Positions 52,013 to 62,460 of a stretch of DNA of 64,000 nucleotides are shown in pieces. The stretch spans positions 558,001-622,000 of the forward strand of contig NZ_JBPKBI010000002.1 in the NCBI RefSeq assembly GCF_051388935.1. Direction: 5' to 3'. Position 1 is the first letter of the stretch. The number at the start of each line of letters is the position of its first letter. Below the pieces are notes generated by a model, which did no database searches, had not been told where the DNA came from, and saw only the letters and a program-made list of their open reading frames with translations. The stretch comes from Yinghuangia sp035454725. Its GTDB lineage: Bacteria; Actinomycetota; Actinomycetes; Streptomycetales; Streptomycetaceae. Position numbers and translations under genes: made by a program.

Positions 52013-52489
52013 CGCAGGCCGCCGACGGGCGACGGAGGCGCGACGGAGGCGATGCCACATCCGCCATGCGGTGAGACCGAAGGACGCCGGCCTCGCCCAC
52101 CCGCGCGACGACCGCGCGGAGCGGGCGCGGTGGAACGCTGCCGGGCGGGCTGGTCCCGGCATCCCCACCCGGATCGTCCGCACGGCGGACCGGGGCCACC
52201 CACCCGCGCGACGACCGGGCGGAGCGGGCGCGGCATCACATGCGTGGGCAGCGCCGTGGTGCCCAGCGCGATCACTCACCGGACCGCAGTCGGCCCCCGG
52301 CGCCGGGGACGTGAGCCGATCGAAACGGCCTGCCGGGAATCGCGGCCTACGCGATCTCGGCGGCCGCGTCGGTCCGGCCCCGGCCACCGGCCCGGCCCCC
52401 GGTCCCGGCCCCCGGCCCGGGCCGTCAGCGGTCGAGGCGGAGAGCCACGGGCCATCGGCCGGTTCCCGCAGCGCCACGCGAGGCGGCGG
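52013..52489. other. Intergenic stretch with a 35-base direct repeat
   Basis: 477 bases between the convergent glkA and the DUF gene. It holds two nearly identical 35-base copies (52096-52130 and 52199-52233) and a CCCGGCC-rich segment at about 52378-52425. No credible gene is seen. Confidence 0.65.
52096..52233. repeat. 35-base direct repeat, two copies 103 bases apart
   Basis: Copies at 52096-52130 and 52199-52233 differ at a single base. They start CCCACCCGCGCGACGACCG and end GCGGAGCGGGCGCGG. The intervening sequence is not repeated. Confidence 0.85.
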
Positions 52490-53368
52490 TCAGACCACCG
52501 CGCCGTCGTCCGGGTCGTCCTCGTCGTGGTCGCGGCGCAGGCGCGACACCAGGGCGATGAACCCGCCGCCGCACGCGGCGATGGCGGCGAAGGTCGTCCA
52601 TTCGCCGATCGGTCGGCCGAGCAGGACCGCGCCGAGCAGGAAGAGCGGACCGCCGAGCATCGCGGCCCACGCGATCTTGGTGGCCGCGTCGGTCTTCGGC
52701 AGCGGCGGGGGAGGCGGCGGGACGAAGTGCTCGTCCGGGTCCTCGTCGAGCTCGTCGGGCTCCTCGTCGCGCGGGTGGTCGTCGGCGGGGGACCAGTCGC
52801 GCGGCCCCGGCGTCGTGATGCCGACGCGGAACGAGCCGTCGCCGGGCCGGGTCACGTTGCCGCTCTTGCGCCCGCCCGCCGCGGTCGGGCCACCGCCCGG
52901 ATCGACGTCCTCCGCGACCGGCCAGCGCGGCACAGGGTCGGCGACCTCGGTGTCGAAGCCCGCGACGATCTGCGCCCACAACTCGTCCTCGTCGGGCGCG
53001 GCCGTGCCCGCGGCCGTCCCGGGCGGCGCGCCCGAGGCGTCACCGTCCGCGACGGTCGAGGCCCTCGCCTCCGCCCCCTCGCGCCCGGCCGCGTCGTCGC
53101 CTTCCGCCGTGCCGGACCCCTCGGCGTCCGCCTTCTCCTCGGCCGCCGCCCAGGCCTCGCGGCGGGTGCGCAACAGGCCGCGGGCGCGCGACGTCGCCGC
53201 GGCGTCCACCCAGAGCCGGAGCAGGTCGGGCTCGTGGTCGAGCGGCGTCAGATAAGCCGCCACGCCCGCGGCACGCAGCGTGTCGAGCATGTCGTCCGCG
53301 TACTCGGGGTCGAGGTCGGTCAGGGGCTTGTACGACTCCGCGTCGAGCCCGTTGCCACGTCCTGGCAC
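52490..53368 (-). CDS. Hypothetical protein with C-terminal membrane helices
   Basis: A 292-residue protein. The N-terminus (residues 1-70, YKPLTDLDPEYADDMLDTLRAAGVAAYLTP) looks like a small folded domain of the DUF-type found in streptomycetes next to this esterase. The middle is acidic, Pro/Gly-rich and disordered, and the end has two hydrophobic helices (about 232-250 and 258-276) before a charged tail. The GTG at 53368 has a GAAGGA site that lies inside the end of the esterase gene, so translation is coupled. The function is unknown. Confidence 0.8.
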   Translation of the reverse strand: MPGRGNGLDAESYKPLTDLDPEYADDMLDTLRAAGVAAYLTPLDHEPDLLRLWVDAAATSRARGLLRTRREAWAAAEEKADAEGSGTAEGDDAAGREGAEARASTVADGDASGAPPGTAAGTAAPDEDELWAQIVAGFDTEVADPVPRWPVAEDVDPGGGPTAAGGRKSGNVTRPGDGSFRVGITTPGPRDWSPADDHPRDEEPDELDEDPDEHFVPPPPPPLPKTDAATKIAWAAMLGGPLFLLGAVLLGRPIGEWTTFAAIAACGGGFIALVSRLRRDHDEDDPDDGAVV

Positions 53369-53370
53369 TC

Positions 53371-54156
53371 TCAGTCCTTCGCGTCGTCCTTGCCGTCTTC
53401 CTGACGACCCAACGTGGTCAGACGGCGGACGAATTCCAGGCTTCCGGTGAAGACACGGTCCGCGTCGTTGTCCAGTGTGGCCACGTGGTAGCTGTCGGAC
53501 AGCAGTTCGGCGGTCACGTCCGTCGACGATATCCGTGCCAACACCGTCTCGGAGTTGGCAGGCGCAACCACGTGGTCCCGGAACGAGCGGAACAGCAGCA
53601 CCGGCTGCGTCACCTGCGGAAGGTCGGCCTGGACGAGCTGCCACAGCTTGGTGAGCGAGTGCAGCGGCTTCAGCGGCATGCGCGCATACGCCAGCTCGGC
53701 CGCGCCCTCCTTGCGGATGTCCGAGCCGATGCCCGGCATCGACGGCACCAGGTGCTTCAGGACGGGGAGGGCCTTCAGACGCGGGTCGTCGCCGTGTACC
53801 GACGGGTTCACGAGCACCAGCCCCGCGACTTCGTCGCCGCGCTGCTCGGCGAGGCGCAGCGCGAGGGTTCCGCCCATCGAAAGGCCGCCGACGAAGACCT
53901 GCTCACACCGCGTGCGGAGGTTGTCGAAGGCGCGCTCGACACCCGCGTACCAGTCCTGCCAAGTCGTGAGCTGCATGTCCTGCCAGCGCGTACCGTGGCC
54001 CGGCAGCAGCGGAAGGGACACCGACAACCCCGCGGCGGCCAAGTGCTCGGCCCAGGGCCGCAGCGACTGCGGGGTGCCGGTGAAGCCGTGGGTCAGAAGA
54101 AAACCGATCGGGCCTCCGTCGCGGTGGTACGGCTCGGCACCAGGCAGGATCGACAC
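53371..54156 (-). CDS. Alpha/beta-hydrolase carboxylesterase
   Basis: A 261-residue esterase of the monoacylglycerol lipase/carboxylesterase Est30 type. The nucleophile elbow is GLSMGGT, the oxyanion loop HGFTGTPQSLRPW, the acid site probably in RSFRDHVVAP, and the base in DSYHVATLD. The GTG start follows GAGGAG. It is followed three bases later by the hypothetical membrane gene. It is divergent from the acyltransferase gene, another lipid-related enzyme. Confidence 0.9.
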   Translation of the reverse strand: MSILPGAEPYHRDGGPIGFLLTHGFTGTPQSLRPWAEHLAAAGLSVSLPLLPGHGTRWQDMQLTTWQDWYAGVERAFDNLRTRCEQVFVGGLSMGGTLALRLAEQRGDEVAGLVLVNPSVHGDDPRLKALPVLKHLVPSMPGIGSDIRKEGAAELAYARMPLKPLHSLTKLWQLVQADLPQVTQPVLLFRSFRDHVVAPANSETVLARISSTDVTAELLSDSYHVATLDNDADRVFTGSLEFVRRLTTLGRQEDGKDDAKD

Positions 54157-54491
54157 CGGCGGCTCCTCTCACTTCTCGTGGTGAGTCCACAGGGCTCGCA
54201 AGGCTGCGTGCGACATGTGTGGCTTGGTGGTGGCTGTGGGTGAACGGTGTGGCTGCGGGTGGCTGCGCGGACTCGTCGAGTCGATTGTGCCGGTTGCCCG
54301 ACGTGCGCGACGGCGCTCGCTGGGTCGGCGGACCGTCGGCGAACGCCTCGCCCCAACCAGCGCGCCCGCCCGGCCTGCCCAGGGGCATGCTCCCACGGGT
54401 TCGCGGACCCCGTACAGCGGCGTACGCCCGGCCAGGCGACCCATACGAGGCCATGCCTTAAGGTTCGAGTCGGTTCCCGAGGAGGTCAGGG
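54157..54491. promoter_or_regulatory. Divergent intergenic region between esterase and acyltransferase
   Basis: 335 bases. It contains a G/T-rich segment (about 54210-54275) with repeated TGTGGCT/GTGGCTGCG words, but no -35/-10 pair I can defend. It should contain promoters for both neighbours. Confidence 0.4.
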
Positions 54492-55349
54492 TTGTTGTTC
54501 TACCGGCTGATGAAAGCCATCGTCGCCCCCTTGTTGCGGTTGTTCTTCCGCCCCGAGGTCGAGGGCCGTGAGAACATCCCCCAGCACGGCCCGGCGATCC
54601 TGGCGAGCAACCACTTGTCCTTCTCGGACTCCTTCTTCCTGCCCGCGATGCTCAGCCGGCGGGTCACGTTCCTGGCCAAGATGGACTACTTCACCGGCCG
54701 CGGAGTCAAAGGGCGGCTCACCGCGGCGTTTTTCCGCGGCGTCGGCCAACTGCCCGTGGACCGCACCGGCGGCACCGCGAGCGAAGCCGCCCTCCAGGCC
54801 GGCCTCAAGGTGCTCCGCCAGGACCAACTGCTCGGCATCTACCCGGAGGGCACGCGCTCGCCGGACGGGCGCCTCTACCGCGGCAAGACCGGCATCGCAC
54901 GCATGGCGCTGGAGTCGGGCGCACCCGTTCTGCCCGTCGTCATGATCGACACCGAGAAGATCCAGCCGCCCGGAAAGATCGTCCCGAAGATCATGCGCGT
55001 CGGCATCAAGATCGGCGAACCCCTCGACTTCTCACGCTACGAGGGCATGGAGGACGACCGCTTCATCCTGCGCTCGGTCACCGACGAGATCATGTACGCG
55101 CTGATGGAGCTGTCCGGCCAGGAGTACGTCGACGTCTACGCCGCAGACGCCAAGAAGGCCATCGCCGAAGCCCGCAAGCAGGCCGCCGCCGCGGAGAAGG
55201 CCGCAAAGGAGAAGCGCGCCGCCGAGGCCGCGTCGAACGACCGGCAGGCCGACGACGCCGGCGACACCGGGCCACTGGCCGACAAGCCCCCGGCCGACGA
55301 CGACAAGACCGACCCGGGCAACGACTCGCCGGGCCCCGCGCGCACCTGA
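54492..55349 (+). CDS. plsC: 1-acyl-sn-glycerol-3-phosphate acyltransferase
   Basis: A 285-residue membrane-associated acyltransferase that makes phosphatidic acid. The catalytic HX4D motif is NHLSFSDSFF and the glycerophosphate site is YPEGTRSPDGRLY. The last 60 residues are an Ala/Lys/Asp-rich tail. The start is TTG at 54492, immediately followed by a second TTG; GAGGAGG upstream decides it. It may work with the nearby acyl-CoA ligase and esterase in membrane lipid turnover. Confidence 0.91.
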   Translation: MLFYRLMKAIVAPLLRLFFRPEVEGRENIPQHGPAILASNHLSFSDSFFLPAMLSRRVTFLAKMDYFTGRGVKGRLTAAFFRGVGQLPVDRTGGTASEAALQAGLKVLRQDQLLGIYPEGTRSPDGRLYRGKTGIARMALESGAPVLPVVMIDTEKIQPPGKIVPKIMRVGIKIGEPLDFSRYEGMEDDRFILRSVTDEIMYALMELSGQEYVDVYAADAKKAIAEARKQAAAAEKAAKEKRAAEAASNDRQADDAGDTGPLADKPPADDDKTDPGNDSPGPART

Positions 55350-55556
55350 CGCGTCCGACCCGAACCGGTTTCGGACACCACCCGAGCGCGGCGGAGACCG
55401 CCTCCTCGCGCGCCGCCGCGGACCGTCGGCCGTCCGGGCGCCGAGGCCACTGCCTGTCGGCGCCGCCGCGCCCTACCATCGTCGCGCGGGGCGGGAATCG
55501 CTCGCGGGGGAGCCGCGTGCAGGCGTGGCCGTGCGTACCTGACCGGGGAGGAACCG

Positions 55557-56723
55557 ATGTCGGTCGAACAGCCTTTGTGGCGTGCCCTGGCCGTGTTCCG
55601 GCTGCTCGCTCTCGGCTACGCCATCGCGCAGTTCATGGGGGTGTCGGACGAATACCGGTATCCCCTGGGCGGCTGGGCGGTCATGGGGTTGCTGACGGTG
55701 TGGACGGCGTTCACGATGTACGCCTTCGAGAAGCCCGAGTTGCGCAGATGGCCGATTTTCGCCGTTGATCTGGCGATGGCGGTCGGTTCGGTGATCGCCA
55801 CGCGGTGGCTCGACGATCCGGAGCGGGTCGCCGACGGGGCGCTGACGCTTCCCACGGTCTGGTCGTCCGCGCCCGTGTTGGCCTGGGCGATCATGGGCGG
55901 CTGGCTGACCGGCGCGATCGCGGCCCTGGTCACCGGTGCGGCCAACATCGTCGAACGCGGCGACATAGCGCAGAGCAACCTGCACAACATCGTCCTGATG
56001 ATGCTCGCCGGGACGGTGATCGGGTATGTCGTCGAGCTCGCCCGCGCGAGTGAGCGCGCCCTCTCCCGCGCGCTCCAGTTGGAGGCGGCCACGCGCGAGC
56101 GCGAAAGACTCGCGCGGGACATCCACGACAGCGTGCTGCAGGTCCTCGCCCTCGTACAGCGGCGGGGTGCCGAGATCGGCGGCGAGGCCGCCGATCTCGG
56201 ACGCCTTGCCGGGGAGCAGGAAGTCGCCCTGCGCCAACTGGTCTCCGACGCCCCCGTCGACCTGGAGACCGCGGACCTGCCCGGATCGGGGGAGGGCGGC
56301 GACCCGGCGCGCCAGGACGTCCGTACGCTCCTCGGGCGCCTGGCCGGCGCGCAGGTCAGCGTCGCCTCGCCGGGAACACCGGTGCTCCTGCCGACCGCCG
56401 TCGCACGCGAACTCGTCGCCGCCGCCTCGGCCGCGCTGGACAACGTCCGGCGCCACGCGGGCGAGGACGCACGGGCGTGGATCCTGCTGGAGGACGAGCC
56501 CGACGAGATCATCGTCAGCATCCGCGACGACGGCCCCGGAATCGCCCCCGGACGCCTCGAAGAGGCGCGTGCCGCAGGGCGCTTGGGAGTCTCGCAGTCG
56601 ATCGAGGGCCGTCTGCGCGACGTCGGCGGGACCGCCGAGTTGATCTCGGTCCCCGGGCAGGGCACCGAGGTGGAACTCCGGCTCCCACGCTCGGCCGTGG
56701 ACGCGGTCGGCGTCCGCCGCTGA
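55557..56723 (+). CDS. macS: MacS-family sensor histidine kinase
   Basis: A 388-residue membrane kinase with about five N-terminal membrane spans (residues 12-160), a short coiled linker, the phospho-acceptor H190 in RERLARDIHDSVLQ (HisKA_3 type), and a C-terminal ATPase domain with DNVRRHA and DDGPGIAPG. It is paired with the LuxR-type regulator that follows 147 bases downstream. MacRS in Streptomyces controls membrane-stress and actinorhodin-related genes (known family role). GGGGAGG precedes the ATG. Confidence 0.9.
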   Translation: MSVEQPLWRALAVFRLLALGYAIAQFMGVSDEYRYPLGGWAVMGLLTVWTAFTMYAFEKPELRRWPIFAVDLAMAVGSVIATRWLDDPERVADGALTLPTVWSSAPVLAWAIMGGWLTGAIAALVTGAANIVERGDIAQSNLHNIVLMMLAGTVIGYVVELARASERALSRALQLEAATRERERLARDIHDSVLQVLALVQRRGAEIGGEAADLGRLAGEQEVALRQLVSDAPVDLETADLPGSGEGGDPARQDVRTLLGRLAGAQVSVASPGTPVLLPTAVARELVAAASAALDNVRRHAGEDARAWILLEDEPDEIIVSIRDDGPGIAPGRLEEARAAGRLGVSQSIEGRLRDVGGTAELISVPGQGTEVELRLPRSAVDAVGVRR

Positions 56724-56870
56724 GCCGAACGCCGCACCCGGGGCACAATGCCGCCGCGTCCGGTCGGCACCGCGTCTCACGCCCCGGGCGGGACGGCAGG
56801 TGGCTCCGGTAGGTTCGGAAAGCCGTGCCGGGGGCGCGCCCTGACGAAGAATCAGACGAGGTGGCCAGTG

Positions 56871-57551
56871 ATGTCCGAGTCCGCTGCGACGAGTCCGCCG
56901 ATCCGGGTGCTCGTCGTCGACGACCACCCCATGTGGCGCGACTCGGTCGCCCGGGACCTCGCCGAGGCCGGGTACGACGTGGTCGCCACCGCCGGCGACG
57001 GCCCCGAGGCGATCCGCCGCGCACGGGCGACGTCGCCGAACGTCGTCGTCCTCGACCTCAACCTGCCCAAACTCAGCGGCGACGAGGTGGCCCGGGAACT
57101 GGTCAAGAACGACCCGGCGGTCCGCATCCTCGTCCTGTCCGCGAGCGGCGAGCAGGAAGACGTCCTGGAAGCCGTCAAGGCGGGCGCCACCGGGTACCTC
57201 GTCAAATCGGCCAGCGCCGCCGAACTGCTCGACGCGGTCGCCCGCACGGCGAAAGGCGACGCCGTGTTCACCCCCGGCCTCGCCGGCCTCGTCCTCGGCG
57301 AATTCCGCCGCATCGCCACCGCCCCGGCCCCCACGGGTTCGCGCGACCCGTCCGCGCCCCGGCTGACGGACCGCGAGACGGAGGTCCTGCGCCTGGTCGC
57401 GAAGGGGCTGTCGTACAAGCAGATCGCCGAGCGCCTGGTGCTGTCGCACCGGACGGTGCAGAACCACGTGCAGAACACCCTCAACAAGCTGCAACTGCAC
57501 AACCGCGTCGAACTGGTCCGCTACGCGATCGAGCGGGGCCTCGACGACTAG
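56871..57551 (+). CDS. macR: NarL/LuxR-family response regulator (MacR)
   Basis: A 226-residue regulator. The receiver domain has the acidic pair D17/D18, phospho-acceptor D62 (VVVLDLNLP) and K112 (YLVKSAS). The C-terminal LuxR helix-turn-helix is in LTDRETEVLRLVAKGLSYKQ. It is the cognate partner of the MacS kinase directly upstream. ATG at 56871; upstream in-frame codons have poorer sites. It converges on glpK. Confidence 0.91.
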   Translation: MSESAATSPPIRVLVVDDHPMWRDSVARDLAEAGYDVVATAGDGPEAIRRARATSPNVVVLDLNLPKLSGDEVARELVKNDPAVRILVLSASGEQEDVLEAVKAGATGYLVKSASAAELLDAVARTAKGDAVFTPGLAGLVLGEFRRIATAPAPTGSRDPSAPRLTDRETEVLRLVAKGLSYKQIAERLVLSHRTVQNHVQNTLNKLQLHNRVELVRYAIERGLDD

Positions 57552-57602
57552 GGAGTGCCGCGCACTCGGTCTTCCTCGACCGAAGGAACGAGCGGTGAAC
57601 GC

Positions 57603-59075
57603 CTAGATCGCCCAGCCCTTGGCTTTCTCGACCGCCAGCCGCCACCGGCCGTAGCCGTGCTCGTCGCGCTCGCCAGGTTCGAAGCGGGAGTCCAACTGCC
57701 ACGTGGCGGCCAGTTGTTCGGTGCTCGTCCAGATCCCGGTGCCGAGGCCTGCCAGGAACGCCGCGCCCAGTGCGGTGGTTTCGCTGACGGTCGGGCGCTC
57801 CACGGCGACGCCGAGCTGGTCGGCCTGCATGCGGCACAGCAGGGTGTTCTCCGAGGCGCCGCCGTCGACTTTCAAAGTGCGCAGGTCGAGAGACGCGTCC
57901 GAGGCCATGACGTCGACGACGTCGCGCACTTCGTACGCGATTGCCTCCAAAGTCGCGCGGACCAGATGGGCCCGCGTCGTGCCGCGCGTGATGCCGAGGA
58001 TCGTTCCGCGCGCGGTCGGGTCCCAGTCGGGCGCGCCGAGCCCGGTGAGGGCGGGGACGAACACCACGCCGCCCGAGTCCGGCACCGTGCGCGCGAGCGC
58101 CTCGGTCTCGGCCGCCGCGCCGATGATCCCCAGGCCGTCGCGCAGCCACTGCACCGCGGCACCCGTCACGAAGATCGCGCCTTCGAGCGCGTAGGTGAGC
58201 GATCCGTCGGGTGCCTTCCACGCCACCGTGGTCAGCAGCCCCGACGAGGAACGCACCGGCTCGGCACCGGTGTTGATCAGCACGAACGAACCGGTCCCGT
58301 ACGTGCACTTCACGTCGCCGGGGGCATGGCACGCCTGCCCGAACAGCGCCGCCTGCTGGTCGCCCGCGATGCCGGCGATCGGCAGATCGAGGCCGAGGAA
58401 CACGCCGGGATCGGTGTGCGCGATCTCGCCGTACGACGGCACCACCTGCGGCAGCGCCTCCTCGGGCACACCGAACAACGTGCACAGTTCCGGTGACCAC
58501 GACCCGCGCACGATGTCGAACAGCAGCGTCCGGGAGGCGTTCGACGCGTCCGTGACGTGGCTGCGGCCGGCTGTCATGCGCGCGACGAGGTAGGAGTCGA
58601 CGGTGCCGACCGCGACGTGTCCGGCCTCGACCTCGCGCCACGCGTCCTTGTCGTGTTCGGCCAGCCACGCCAGCTTCGTGGCGGTGAAGTACGGATCGAG
58701 GCGCAGGCCCGTCAGCTCCGCGACGCGTGGCTCGTGCCCGGCCTCGGCCAGCCGCGCGCAGATCGCGGCGGACCGGCGGTCCTGCCAGACGATCGCGCGG
58801 CGCGGCGCCGTCAGTGTGCGACGGTTCCACAGCACTGCCGTCTCGCGCTGGTTGGTGATGCCGACCGCCGTCGGCCGCTCGCTGCTCCCGGCAAGCGCCT
58901 CGCGGCACGCCTGAAGCGCGGCCTGCCAGATCTCCTCGGGCTGGTGTTCGACCAGGCCGGGCGCGGGGAAGTGCTGCTGGAACTCCTGGTAGCCGCGCGA
59001 CAGAACGCGTCCGTCGCCGGCGACGAGGAGAACGGTCACCCCGGTGGTCCCGGCATCGATCGCAAGCACACCCAT
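57603..59075 (-). CDS. glpK: Glycerol kinase
   Basis: It makes glycerol 3-phosphate, which feeds glycolysis and phospholipid synthesis. The 490-residue FGGY kinase opens with LAIDAGTTGVTVLLV. It has TNQRETAVLWNRRT, the family segment SNASRTLLFDI, CTYGTGSFVLINTG, and the ATP-site DGGASEN motif. No glpF or glpD lies beside it. It is divergent from pfkA across a 160-base promoter region. Confidence 0.93.
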   Translation of the reverse strand: MGVLAIDAGTTGVTVLLVAGDGRVLSRGYQEFQQHFPAPGLVEHQPEEIWQAALQACREALAGSSERPTAVGITNQRETAVLWNRRTLTAPRRAIVWQDRRSAAICARLAEAGHEPRVAELTGLRLDPYFTATKLAWLAEHDKDAWREVEAGHVAVGTVDSYLVARMTAGRSHVTDASNASRTLLFDIVRGSWSPELCTLFGVPEEALPQVVPSYGEIAHTDPGVFLGLDLPIAGIAGDQQAALFGQACHAPGDVKCTYGTGSFVLINTGAEPVRSSSGLLTTVAWKAPDGSLTYALEGAIFVTGAAVQWLRDGLGIIGAAAETEALARTVPDSGGVVFVPALTGLGAPDWDPTARGTILGITRGTTRAHLVRATLEAIAYEVRDVVDVMASDASLDLRTLKVDGGASENTLLCRMQADQLGVAVERPTVSETTALGAAFLAGLGTGIWTSTEQLAATWQLDSRFEPGERDEHGYGRWRLAVEKAKGWAI

Positions 59076-59235
59076 GCGACGAAACTCTAGATGTTCACCA
59101 CTCGTTCGTGGTCCCCCGAACGGGTTGTCGGTGACGATGGAAGGAGGGTCGGATCGTTATAGCGTGGACGGGTCGCGCACGGGCCACAAGGTCGCCTGCG
59201 CGGTCACCCGTCCTCGGATGGCGAAGGGAAGTTCG

Positions 59236-60261
<1,026 letters not shown>

Positions 60262-60302
60262 CGCGCGGACGGGCTGCCCCCGGTCGCCGTCGCCGAACAC
60301 CG

Positions 60303-60326
60303 GCGGGCTCCCGTGGGGGAGCCCGC
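60303..60326. terminator. Bidirectional terminator hairpin
   Basis: A perfect 10-bp stem (60303-60312 with 60317-60326) and a GTGG loop lie between convergent pfkA and trpEG. There is no T-run. Confidence 0.75.
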
Positions 60327-60338
60327 TCGTGTGCCCGG

Positions 60339-62273
60339 TCACAAGGCCGTGAGGGTTTCGCGGAGAATCGCCGCGCCGTTCCTCGTCAGGACGGATTCGG
60401 GGTGGAACTGCAGGCCGGCGATCCGCAGCGTCCGGCTGCGCATGGCGTGGACGTGGGACGAGTCCGGGTCGGCGCTGAACTCCAGGCCGTGACGCGGGTG
60501 TTCGGCAGCCAGAGCGGCGAAGGTGTTGTAGAAGCCGACGCGTTCGACGCGGCCGAACAGGTCGATCTCGACCTGCTTGCCCTGGTACGGCGTGTCCTTG
60601 CGGACCAGGTCCAACCCCAGCTCCGCGGCGATGAGTTGGTGGCCGAGGCAGACACCGAGCAGCGGCCTTCCCGCGTCGAGTCGGCGGCGCACCGCGGCAC
60701 CCATCGTGCGGATTTTGCGGTCCGGGACGTGGCGCGGGTCGCCAGGCCCCGGGCCGACGAGGAGCAGGTCGGCCTCGGTGACCGCGCGTGCGGTGAGTCC
60801 GTCGTACGGCCGCACGGTGACGCGGAGACCCAGCGTGCGCAGGAGGTGGGCGAGCATCGCGGTGAACGTGTCCTCGCCGTCCACCACAAGGATCTGCCGG
60901 CCCGCCAATTCCGGCGCGAGCACGGCGTCGTGTTCACGGGCGGTCATCCAGAACGGGGACAGCGCGGCGTTCCTGGACGCCAGCAGCGACGCGACCTCCG
61001 GGTCGTCGGAGAGCCGGACGCGGGTGCCGGCCGAGCCGGCGTGCGCAGGCTCCGGCACCGCCCCGAGCGCCGAGAGCACACCCGCGGCCTTCGCATGTGT
61101 CTCGGCGACCTCGCTCGCGGGGTCGGAGTGCCGCACCAGTGTCGCGCCCGCCGGTACGCGCAGGGTGCCGTCGGGGGTGATGTACGCGGTGCGGATCAGG
61201 ATCGGCGCATCGAGTGTGCGGTGTCCTTCGGCGTCGCGGCCGATGAGGGCGAGCACGCCCGAGTAGTAGCCGCGTCCCGTCGGCTCGTGCCGGCGGATCA
61301 CCCGGCACGCGTTCGCCAGCGGCGAGCCGGTCACGGTCGGTGCGAACATCGTGCCGCGCAGGATGGCGCGGACGTCGAGGGAGCTTCGGCCTCGCAGCAC
61401 GTACTCGGTGTGCGCGAGGTGGCCCATCTCCTTCAGATACGGCCCGAGCACCCGCCCGCCCAGGTCGCACACCTCGCTCATCATCTTCAGTTCCTCGTCG
61501 ACGACCATGAACAGCTCGTCGACCTCCTTGCCGTCGCGCAGGAACGCCAGCAGGCCGTCGCGGTCGGGGCCGGCCGCGGGATAGCGGTACGTGCCGCTGA
61601 TCGGATTCATGACCACGTCGCCGCCGATCGCGCTCACATGCCGCTCCGGGCTCGCGCCGACCAGCGTCAGGTCGCCGGTGTGGATCAGGTACGTCCAGTA
61701 CGCGCCCGATTCGCGCGTCAGAAGTCGTCGCAACAGCGTGCCTGCGGTCGCGGGCGAGTAGTCGGCCAGTTTGTCGCGGTAGTCGCGGCGTACGACGAAG
61801 TTCGCCCCCTGCCCGCGGCCGATCTCGTCGGTGATCACGCGCTTGACGATCGTCGCGTACGTCTCGTCGTCGACGTCGAAGCCCCCGCCCACGAGCCGCA
61901 CCGGGGTGTCGGGCAGCGCGGCGAGGACGTCGTCGTAGGCGAGCGACACCTGCGAGGTGACGCGCAGGCACAACAGGGGCGTGCCGTCGTCGTCCGCCTC
62001 GAATCCGCGCTCGCGGATCTGCCGGAACGGAACGAGGGCGAGGACGTCATGGCGTGCGGCGCCGGTCGCGGGGGCCTCGGGCAGCGGGATCGCGTCGAGC
62101 GTCGGCACCTCGACGACCTCGCCGAAGAGAAGATCCAGCGTCTGTGCGCCCTCGCGGCGGATCAGTGCGAAAGGCGGCGGTGCGGCGTCGAGCGACGAGG
62201 TGAACAACGGAGCGAGAACGGCGGCCGGGTCGGAGGTCTCGGAGGTCTCGGAGGTCACGGTCGGGAGTCCCAT
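60339..62273 (-). CDS. trpEG: Anthranilate synthase, fused TrpE-TrpG
   Basis: A 644-residue protein with the TrpE chorismate domain (residues about 1-430: FVVRRDYRD, NPISGTYRYP, KEVDELFMVVDEELKMM and GTMFAPTVTGSP) and a C-terminal glutamine amidotransferase (about 450-644) with nucleophile C542 (GVCLGHQ), H624 and E626 (QFHPES). It converts chorismate and glutamine to anthranilate. The phenazine PhzE type has the same layout, but the tryptophan leader upstream supports tryptophan synthesis. A three-codon repeat (TSETSETS) follows the start. The ATG at 62273 lacks a clear ribosome site; GTG at 62258 is possible. Confidence 0.92.
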   Translation of the reverse strand: MGLPTVTSETSETSDPAAVLAPLFTSSLDAAPPPFALIRREGAQTLDLLFGEVVEVPTLDAIPLPEAPATGAARHDVLALVPFRQIRERGFEADDDGTPLLCLRVTSQVSLAYDDVLAALPDTPVRLVGGGFDVDDETYATIVKRVITDEIGRGQGANFVVRRDYRDKLADYSPATAGTLLRRLLTRESGAYWTYLIHTGDLTLVGASPERHVSAIGGDVVMNPISGTYRYPAAGPDRDGLLAFLRDGKEVDELFMVVDEELKMMSEVCDLGGRVLGPYLKEMGHLAHTEYVLRGRSSLDVRAILRGTMFAPTVTGSPLANACRVIRRHEPTGRGYYSGVLALIGRDAEGHRTLDAPILIRTAYITPDGTLRVPAGATLVRHSDPASEVAETHAKAAGVLSALGAVPEPAHAGSAGTRVRLSDDPEVASLLASRNAALSPFWMTAREHDAVLAPELAGRQILVVDGEDTFTAMLAHLLRTLGLRVTVRPYDGLTARAVTEADLLLVGPGPGDPRHVPDRKIRTMGAAVRRRLDAGRPLLGVCLGHQLIAAELGLDLVRKDTPYQGKQVEIDLFGRVERVGFYNTFAALAAEHPRHGLEFSADPDSSHVHAMRSRTLRIAGLQFHPESVLTRNGAAILRETLTAL

Positions 62274-62335
62274 CGGGGTCGGGGACGCACCGCCCGAGCG
62301 GGCCGCCCCCTCCGCGCCTTGCCTCCCGACGCGAA

Positions 62336-62358
62336 ACGGCCGCCCATCGGGCGGCCGT
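62336..62358 (-). terminator. Tryptophan attenuator terminator
   Basis: A perfect 10-bp stem (62336-62345 with 62349-62358) and a three-base loop, followed on the minus strand by TTTCG, lie between the leader peptide stop and the trpEG start. This is the expected location of the attenuator hairpin. Confidence 0.75.
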
Positions 62359-62382
62359 CGGATCGTCGGTCTTTGTCAGGTC

Positions 62383-62460
62383 TCAAAGATCGCGAAGCAG
62401 TGTGGCCGCCGCGGAGCGGGGCCACCACCAGGAGTGCGGGAAACCTGAGTGTGCGATCAC
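62383..62460 (-). CDS. trpL: trp leader peptide
   Basis: A 25-residue frame, VIAHSGFPHSWWWPRSAAA and a short end, with three consecutive tryptophan codons, the hallmark of a ribosome-mediated attenuator. When tryptophan is scarce the ribosome stalls at WWW and the terminator at 62336-62358 should not form. The GTG start at 62460 lies about seven bases after a TACAGT -10 (62473-62468), so the transcript may be leaderless; an in-frame GTG at 62469 is an alternative. It is similar in kind to the leaders known for Streptomyces trpE. Confidence 0.85.
   Translation of the reverse strand: MIAHSGFPHSWWWPRSAAATLLRDL

Noticed and set aside
57566..57583. Terminator between macR and glpK
   Set aside because: Only a 6-bp stem with a six-base loop; too weak to list with confidence.
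60339..62273. Phenazine-type PhzE instead of anthranilate synthase
   Set aside because: The domain layout fits both, but the Trp-Trp-Trp leader and attenuator upstream indicate tryptophan biosynthesis, and no phenazine genes are nearby.
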